Origin: SIG603 sp964369225
Lineage (GTDB): Bacteria > Bacillota > Clostridia > Oscillospirales > Acutalibacteraceae
Assembly: GCA_964369225.1 (NCBI GenBank)
Contig: CAYJER010000050.1
Coordinates: forward strand, 1-16,085
Reading direction: 5' to 3'
Length of the DNA: 16,085 nt
Shown piece after piece: positions 12,611 to 16,085 of this stretch. Position 1 is the stretch's first letter; the number at the start of each line of letters is the position of its first letter. The notes beneath the pieces were generated by a model. That model was not told the origin of the DNA, did not search any database, and saw only the letters and a program-made list of their open reading frames with translations. The position numbers and the translations under genes were made by a program.

Positions 12611-13297
12611 TTGTTAAATTTTATTTTAGAGAAGTTTTGGAATGCTTTATCACATAAAGGTGTTCTATCGTTTACTATATTTATTTCATCAATAAATGTT
12701 TGTATGACATGGCTACTGTATATTCTGTTTACGGAGATAAAAGAGTATTTTATAAATGATGTAGCATTTTGGATATCAATATGCTTTATGCTAGGAATTT
12801 TAACTATGACATATTTTAGTATCAAAAAAAGTGAAAGTCTGATACTAAAAGACATAAAAAAGGAATTCAAAAAAGAATTATGTGGTTGTACATTTTTTGT
12901 TTCAGTAAGTCTTTTTATATTACTTTTAGAATTTCAAAAAGTAGAAATAGAATTTTTATCTATAGTAAAGCTACATACAATCATTTTATCTGTTTTGACA
13001 TTAATTATACTATATTTTGAATTTTCCAGTATTGTGTTAAATAGCCAAATAAAAAAAATAATGAACGATAAAACTTTCATAAATAGAATAAAAGAACAAG
13101 AAGATAATGGATATATTATTATTTCCAAAGAAGATGTAACAGAAGAATTTTTACTCCAATTAGATTTAGGTGTTTACAAAACATTAAATAAAAAAAATGT
13201 TTTAAATATGAAACACGGTGAAAAAGAAAGTTTCACTATTCCAAAATATACATTAATAATTTTCAATAAGCTTAAGAGCGATACAAAAGAGGTGTAA
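12611..13297 (+). CDS. Four-helix membrane protein of unknown function
   Basis: 228 residues, very AT-rich codons. Four hydrophobic helices can be read (about 17-40, 50-70, 92-108 and 117-140), the middle two separated by a basic loop (KDIKKEFKKEL). A soluble C-terminal part of about 85 residues (145-228) contains IISKEDVTEEFLLQL and ends KLKSDTKEV. Both termini would be on the same side, likely cytoplasmic. I do not recognise a family. The start is taken as TTG 12611 because CGGAGTG (12598-12604) lies seven bases before it; the GTG at 12602 overlaps that site. It has its own promoter, and its stop is built into a terminator hairpin. Confidence 0.7.
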   Translation: MLNFILEKFWNALSHKGVLSFTIFISSINVCMTWLLYILFTEIKEYFINDVAFWISICFMLGILTMTYFSIKKSESLILKDIKKEFKKELCGCTFFVSVSLFILLLEFQKVEIEFLSIVKLHTIILSVLTLIILYFEFSSIVLNSQIKKIMNDKTFINRIKEQEDNGYIIISKEDVTEEFLLQLDLGVYKTLNKKNVLNMKHGEKESFTIPKYTLIIFNKLKSDTKEV

Positions 13298-13317
13298 AGG
13301 TTTACACTTCTTTTTTT
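13288..13317 (+). terminator. Intrinsic terminator overlapping the stop of the membrane-protein gene
   Basis: AGAGGTGTAAA (13288-13298) pairs with TTTACACTTCT (13301-13311; one G-T), followed by T311-T317. The TAA stop lies in the left arm. Confidence 0.88.
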
Positions 13318-13330
13318 ATTAAGGAAAATT

Positions 13331-13359
13331 TTGACAATTAAAGTAAGAAATGATATACT
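13331..13359 (+). promoter_or_regulatory. Sigma-A promoter of the 89-residue gene (duplicate of 12528-12556)
   Basis: TTGACA (13331-13336), 17-base spacer, TATACT (13354-13359), 17 bases before the ATG at 13377. Nearly the whole promoter block copies that of the preceding gene. Confidence 0.85.
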
Positions 13360-13376
13360 AGAAAGGACGTTTAAAA

Positions 13377-13646
13377 ATGAAAAATATATTTAAGTCATTG
13401 TTTAAGAAAGACCCTCCCCCATCTTCTGAACCAGTGGTAAGCGTTGAGACTACAAAACAAGAAGAAGTTTACATAGTAAAGGGAAAGGTATTTGATGGAC
13501 TGTATGACACCATAGAGGAAGCTAGAACATATGGTTATAAGACAGAATTGTTTAAGAAACTTAATGATAATGTAATAAATACATTTAGGTGTCGTAGTAT
13601 ACTATACTCAAATGGCACAAATAAATGGACAGTAGAATGGTTTTGA
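13377..13646 (+). CDS. Small protein with a C-terminal YIVxG...DGL domain
   Basis: 89 residues. A basic N-terminal stretch (MKNIFKSLFKKD, possibly an amphipathic membrane-contact helix) and a Pro/Ser/Glu linker precede a C-terminal domain of about 58 residues (32-89). That domain aligns with the end of the next gene's product: both share YIVxG, DGLxxxIEEA, YSxGTxKWTxEW. No signal peptide or lipobox is visible, so this version is probably cytoplasmic. The start has GAAAGGACG upstream. No known family is recognised. Tandem position and shared domain suggest a duplicated pair, one form inside the cell and one on the surface. It may be co-transcribed with the lipoprotein, as no terminator lies between them. 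Confidence 0.72.
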   Translation: MKNIFKSLFKKDPPPSSEPVVSVETTKQEEVYIVKGKVFDGLYDTIEEARTYGYKTELFKKLNDNVINTFRCRSILYSNGTNKWTVEWF

Positions 13647-13688
13647 ACAATAGAATATTTTTAATTTTAAAGAAAGAAGAGAAAGAAA

Positions 13689-14498
13689 ATGAAAAAAGCA
13701 CTAGTAATAATAGCAAGTATGATAGTATCAATGTCGCTGATTGGTTGCGAAACAGCTACAAGCGAAGTATCTTCTAAGAGTTCAAGCACTGTATCAACAG
13801 TAGAACCAACAGATACAACAGAGCCAACAGCGACAGCCAAGTCTACAGCAACAGCCAAGCCTACAGCACAGGCTACAGCAACAGCTAAGCCAACCGCACA
13901 GGCTACAGCAACAGCTAAACCTACAGCACAGGCAACAGCAACACCAAAGCCTACAGCACAGGCTACAGCGACAGCTAATCCAACAGCACAAGCTACAGCG
14001 ACAGCTAAGCCAACAGCACAAGCAACAGCAACACCAAAGCCTACAGCACAGGCTACAGCAACAGCCAAGCCAACAGCACAAGCAACAGCGACAGCCAAGC
14101 CTACAGCACAAGCTACAGCGACAGCCAAGCCTACAACACAGGCTACAGCGACAGCCAAGCCTACAACACAGGCTACAGCAACAGCTAAGCCAACAGCACA
14201 GGCAACAGCAACAGCCAAGCCAACAGCACAGGCTACAGCAACACCAAAGCCTACAGCACAAGCAACAGCAACACCAAAGCCAACAACACAACCAACCGCA
14301 ACACCCGAAGCACCATATATAGTAAGTGGTGAAATTCATGACGGACTGTTCAACAGTATAGAAGAAGCTTATAATTATGCAGAAAGCGAAGCTACAGTTA
14401 TGCAAAAAATAATAGTAGAGGGTTATACTGGTTATAGGTGGTTATCGGTTAATTATTCAGATGGAACTAAAAAGTGGACAATAGAATGGTATAAGTAA
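13689..14498 (+). CDS. Lipoprotein with 15-repeat Thr/Ala/Pro stalk and the same C-terminal domain
   Basis: 269 residues. A lipoprotein signal peptide ends in the lipobox SLIG-C (Cys20), so the protein should be lipid-anchored on the outer face of the membrane. A Ser/Thr-rich spacer leads into 15 near-identical ten-residue repeats (ATATAKPTAQ type, residues 52-201), an extended, probably wall-spanning and possibly glycosylated stalk. The last 61 residues (209-269) form the YIVxG/DGLxxxIEEA/YSDGTKKWTIEW domain also found in the preceding gene. The ribosome binding site (AGAAGAGAAAG) is weak. A terminator follows. Function unknown; the design suggests display of a small domain beyond the cell wall. 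Confidence 0.85.
   Translation: MKKALVIIASMIVSMSLIGCETATSEVSSKSSSTVSTVEPTDTTEPTATAKSTATAKPTAQATATAKPTAQATATAKPTAQATATPKPTAQATATANPTAQATATAKPTAQATATPKPTAQATATAKPTAQATATAKPTAQATATAKPTTQATATAKPTTQATATAKPTAQATATAKPTAQATATPKPTAQATATPKPTTQPTATPEAPYIVSGEIHDGLFNSIEEAYNYAESEATVMQKIIVEGYTGYRWLSVNYSDGTKKWTIEWYK
13842..14291. repeat. 30-base tandem repeat array encoding the lipoprotein stalk
   Basis: 15 units of 30 bases, each coding a ten-residue ATATxKPTxQ unit. Units differ by synonymous third-base changes (GCA/GCG, GCT/GCC) and a few substitutions (PKPTAQ, ANPTAQ, KPTTQ). In-frame unit number may vary between strains by slippage or recombination. Confidence 0.93.
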
Positions 14499-14516
14499 AA
14501 TCAAATATTAAAATCC

Positions 14517-14543
14517 AAAACAAGCTGAAAGGCTTGTTTTTTT
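14517..14543 (+). terminator. Intrinsic terminator after the lipoprotein gene
   Basis: AAAACAAGC (14517-14525) / GCTTGTTTT (14532-14540) with loop TGAAAG and a T-run to 14543. It separates the lipoprotein from the adhesin gene, which must have its own promoter in the AT-rich 14544-14570 stretch or rely on read-through. Confidence 0.9.
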
Positions 14544-14578
14544 ATATATATAAGCTTAAAAAAGAAAGGACAAAAGAA

Positions 14579-16085
14579 ATGAAACGAATAGCAACAATAT
14601 TTATGACGTTAGTAATGTGCTTGTCATTGATAGTAGGAATACCACTTTCAAGCAACGCACAAAGCTATAGCACAGTTCTAAAGTACAGTAATATAACTGA
14701 CGTTAGAGTAACATTTAGTACTGGGTTTAGCGAAAGTAGTTGGTATCCAAAAGGAATAGGAAACTATTCAAGTAGCCAATTAGCCTATTGTTTAGAGCAA
14801 GGAGGTGAACTCTTCAACTTAGACTATGGATTTTCACAAGAAAGCATGAGTAAAGAACTAGCTACCAAAATAACATTGATTGACTACTACGGCAGATACT
14901 TAGACGTTGGAGACATTAACGACATTGAAGCACAGGAAATGTTCTGCCAATTCCTTATTTGGGAGCAACAAACCTCTGCGAATGGTACAGTTAAAACCTT
15001 ATCAGCTAGAAACGCTAGTACAGGAAGAACCTACAGTGTAACAGACTATAACAAGTTTAAAGCTAGTGTACTAGCAGAGTTAGATAAATTTAATGAAACC
15101 CCTAGTATTGCAAACAAAACAGTCACTTTAAAACCTGGTGAGAGTATCACTCTTACAGATACAACAGGAGCATTTAGCAACTACAATGACACGCCAAGTG
15201 TAAACACAACAGGAATGACAGTAACTAAGAGTGGTAACAAGGTTACAATAAAGGCAAATGGTTCTACAAATACCGATGGAGTAATCACTTTTGGATATAA
15301 TATTAAAAAAGAATATATTTTTTTTGACACACCTGCATTTTATTATAATCATGAAACACTACAAGACTGTGGAACTGTTGGTTTTGATGGAGGAGACCCT
15401 AAATTTGTAAACCTAAACGTCAAAATCCAAACAGAGGGCAACTTAAAAATAATAAAAACATCAGAAGATGATGTAGTTGAGGGTTTAGACTTTAAAATCA
15501 CTGGTAATGGTGTAGACCAAACTGTGACAACAGGTAAAGACGGAACTATAACAGTCAATGGTTTAGTACCTGGCACTTACACAGTAGCCGAAGTAAACAC
15601 CCCAGACAAATACACACAACCTGCAAGTCAAACAGTAACAGTAAAATCTAACGAGACAGCTACAGTTACTTTAAATAATGTGCTTGCAAAAGGTTCAGTT
15701 AAAATAATAAAAACATCAGAAGATAATGTAGTAGAGGGTCTACAATTTAGAGTTACAGGAAACGGCATAGACCAGACTGTAACAACTGGTGCGGATGGAA
15801 CTATAACAGTCAATGGTTTAGTACCTGGCACTTACACAGTAGCCGAAGTAAACACCCCAGACAAATACACACAACCTGCAAGTCAAACAGTAACAGTAAA
15901 ATCTAACGAGACAGCTACAGTTACTTTAAATAATGTGCTTGCAAAAGGTTCAGTTAAAATAATAAAAACATCAGAAGATAATGTAGTAGAGGGTCTACAA
16001 TTTAGAGTTACAGGAAACGGCATAGACCAGACTGTAACAACTGGTGCGGATGGAACTATAACAGTCAATGGTTTAGTACCTGGCA
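14579..16085 (+). CDS. Thioester-domain surface adhesin with CnaB/SpaA repeats, cut by window end
   Basis: 502 residues before the window ends, with no stop. A Sec signal peptide (1-27, cleavage after SSNA) is followed by a domain with YCLEQGG (Cys71) and CQFLIW (Gln124). These are the Cys and Gln positions of thioester domains (TED/TQXA), which form an internal Cys-Gln bond and attach covalently to host or cell surfaces. A beta-rich spacer (about 165-285) leads into 85-residue CnaB/SpaA-type repeats at 288-372, 373-457 and 458 onward. Each has the isopeptide layout VKIIK...TYTVAEV...TLNNV with Lys, Glu and Asn. An LPxTG sorting signal is expected beyond the window. The ribosome binding site is AGAAAGGA before ATG 14579. 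Such adhesins often travel on conjugative elements. Confidence 0.88.
   Translation, partial: MKRIATIFMTLVMCLSLIVGIPLSSNAQSYSTVLKYSNITDVRVTFSTGFSESSWYPKGIGNYSSSQLAYCLEQGGELFNLDYGFSQESMSKELATKITLIDYYGRYLDVGDINDIEAQEMFCQFLIWEQQTSANGTVKTLSARNASTGRTYSVTDYNKFKASVLAELDKFNETPSIANKTVTLKPGESITLTDTTGAFSNYNDTPSVNTTGMTVTKSGNKVTIKANGSTNTDGVITFGYNIKKEYIFFDTPAFYYNHETLQDCGTVGFDGGDPKFVNLNVKIQTEGNLKIIKTSEDDVVEGLDFKITGNGVDQTVTTGKDGTITVNGLVPGTYTVAEVNTPDKYTQPASQTVTVKSNETATVTLNNVLAKGSVKIIKTSEDNVVEGLQFRVTGNGIDQTVTTGADGTITVNGLVPGTYTVAEVNTPDKYTQPASQTVTVKSNETATVTLNNVLAKGSVKIIKTSEDNVVEGLQFRVTGNGIDQTVTTGADGTITVNGLVPG
15440..16085. repeat. 255-base tandem repeats encoding CnaB domains
   Basis: Units start at 15440, 15695 and 15950, each 255 bases (85 codons). 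The third unit, as far as it runs, matches the second base for base as I read it. The first differs mainly in its 5' half and agrees closely from about 15545 onward. Recent in-frame duplication is the simplest explanation, and more units may follow beyond the window. Confidence 0.93.

Noticed and set aside
13842..14291. CRISPR-like regular repeats
   Set aside because: Units are directly adjacent with no unique spacers, in frame, and encode a regular protein stalk.
13667..14405. Long minus-strand open frames (183 and 203 codons) opposite the lipoprotein stalk
   Set aside because: They exist only because a stop-free 30-base repeat is open in other frames; no ribosome binding site, and the plus frame has a signal peptide, lipobox and a conserved end domain.
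15349..16068. Minus-strand open frames over the CnaB repeats
   Set aside because: Shadows of the adhesin repeats; identical because the underlying DNA is duplicated, with no start signals.

Overview
The window reads as a low-GC chromosome segment of a Clostridia-type Bacillota (Firmicutes), probably an anaerobic gut lineage. The grounds are AT-rich codon use, strong AGGAGG-type ribosome binding sites, sigma-A promoters with 17-bp spacers, tRNA genes with encoded CCA ends, and the order rpmG-secE-nusG-rplK-rplA-rplJ-rplL. The genus cannot be fixed from the sequence alone.

Layout, left to right. 1-216: a leftward tRNA operon (tRNA-Asp cut by the window edge, tRNA-Val) with its promoter. 478-2259: a two-gene operon with a long foldable 5' leader, encoding an ImmA/IrrE-type zinc protease without its usual XRE partner and a DUF2971 protein. 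2269-3388: two leftward genes, an Ala/Lys-rich protein with a hydrophobic N-terminus and a small helical (DUF2383/ferritin-like) protein. 3703-7298: the transcription/translation block L33, SecE, NusG, L11, L1, L10, L7/L12. It has several cis-regulatory RNA elements: a hairpin right after the promoter, L1-type binding-site mimics, and an L10 leader with attenuator. The block ends at a strong terminator and rpoB does not follow. 7299-8053: palindromic MITE-like repeats, some nested. 8054-9916: ybaK/ebsC and a secreted or anchored DUF4874/DUF4832 protein. 9941-10226: another repeat of the same family. 10248-10464: a leftward tRNA-Tyr and the 3' part of a tRNA-Thr.

The tRNA-Thr loses its tRNA character at the anticodon stem, and everything to its right looks like an integrated mobile element (ICE, phage or plasmid): a 61-residue membrane protein, ParA, ParB, a four-helix membrane protein, two proteins sharing a C-terminal domain I do not recognise (one a lipoprotein on a Thr/Ala/Pro-rich 15-repeat stalk), and the first 502 residues of a secreted thioester-domain adhesin with tandem CnaB/SpaA repeats that runs off the window. 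Three near-identical long DNA palindromes (core TTCCCAAnTTGGGAA) flank and punctuate parAB. One lies inside the parB reading frame, and one differs from the others by a symmetric, palindrome-preserving change. They are the best candidate here for an undescribed cis-acting partition or operator system.

Working together: the middle of the window is housekeeping. The left-hand ImmA/DUF2971 pair next to a tRNA operon looks like an accessory stress or defence-type module. The right-hand element combines maintenance functions (ParAB and its palindromes) with a cell-surface module (lipoprotein and adhesin), as expected of a conjugative element, but no integrase, relaxase or secretion gene lies inside the window to prove it.
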